From Nocardioides sp. (GTDB lineage: Bacteria; Actinomycetota; Actinomycetes; Propionibacteriales; Nocardioidaceae), in the NCBI GenBank assembly GCA_021166815.1, contig JAJPEO010000033.1:1-6287 (forward strand): DNA of 6,287 nucleotides, read 5' to 3'. Of this stretch, positions 6,222-6,287 are shown piece after piece. The notes beneath the pieces are model-generated. The model was not told the DNA's origin. It made no database searches and saw only the letters and a program-made list of their open reading frames with translations. Position 1 is the first letter of the stretch. Each line of letters starts with the position of its first letter. The translations under genes and the position numbers were made by a program.

Positions 6222-6254
6222 GCCCCAGCTCGCCCCAGCCCCGTTTGCCCCAGC
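6222..6254 (+). repeat. Three copies of GCCCCAGC
   Basis: The octamer GCCCCAGC occurs at 6222-6229, 6232-6239 and 6247-6254. The first two copies have a 10-nt period, and a third follows after GTTT; two copies continue as TC. It lies inside a C-rich tract after the glycosyltransferase gene. It may be simple slippage-prone sequence rather than a functional array. Confidence 0.6.
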
Positions 6255-6260
6255 TCCATG

Positions 6261-6273
6261 TAACCGGCAGTTA
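6261..6273. promoter_or_regulatory. Small dyad TAAC-N5-GTTA, possible operator
   Basis: TAAC (6261-6264) and GTTA (6270-6273) form an inverted repeat around CGGCA. It lies where G+C drops after a C-rich tract. Such short AT-containing dyads in high-GC intergenic DNA are typical of operators for TetR-type and similar repressors, and a gene may start just beyond the window. With only 4-bp arms, chance is a real alternative. Confidence 0.25.
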
Positions 6274-6287
6274 GCGGCACTACCCGG

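Larger units (their letters stand above)
6189..6287. other. Non-coding C-rich tail of the window
   Basis: After the glycosyltransferase stop I see no coding signal on either strand. The first two thirds are strongly C-rich and G-poor on the plus strand, with only a short GGGGGCCCGCCCC self-complementary stretch right after the stop. The last 30 nt are of more mixed composition and contain a small dyad. This looks like a 3' untranslated region followed by the upstream region of a gene outside the window. Confidence 0.5.

Overview
The window is ordinary chromosomal DNA from a high-GC actinobacterium, most like Nocardioides or a relative. That placement rests on the very high G+C, strong G/C preference at third codon positions, GTG starts, a tRNA-Tyr gene without an encoded CCA, and a first protein that reads like Mycobacterium tuberculosis Rv0805. 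The genus is my inference.

Left part (1-1762), + strand: a class III cyclic-nucleotide phosphodiesterase of the Rv0805/CpdA type with all metal ligands present (start GTG 127, probably leaderless), then 55 nt later a small histidine phosphatase of the phosphoglycerate-mutase superfamily. The phosphatase ends 9 nt from the end of a gene on the opposite strand.

Middle part (1763-4458): two major facilitator transporters, divergently transcribed from a roughly 100-nt shared upstream region. The minus-strand one (about 446 aa) and the plus-strand one (402 aa) are different subfamilies, and neither has an assignable substrate. A 13-14 bp perfect hairpin separates the plus-strand transporter from tRNA-Tyr(GUA), which is on the minus strand, and probably serves as terminator for both.

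Right part (4464-6287): tRNA-Tyr and yajQ are transcribed divergently. yajQ (nucleotide/cyclic-di-GMP-binding protein, 163 aa) has the clearest Shine-Dalgarno sequence in the window. Only 3 nt after its stop comes a family-61 glycosyltransferase (347 aa). Its start codon lacks a Shine-Dalgarno sequence and sits at the foot of a 12-bp bulged hairpin, so translational coupling to yajQ or a termination/attenuation device is likely. The last 99 nt are non-coding: a C-rich tract with three copies of an 8-nt repeat, then a small TAAC-N5-GTTA dyad.

There is no sign of a phage, transposon, CRISPR array, defence or biosynthetic cluster, and I found no new system. The points most worth a second look are the structured start of the glycosyltransferase gene with its pairing to yajQ, and the recurring spacing of -10-like hexamers exactly 6 nt before GTG codons.
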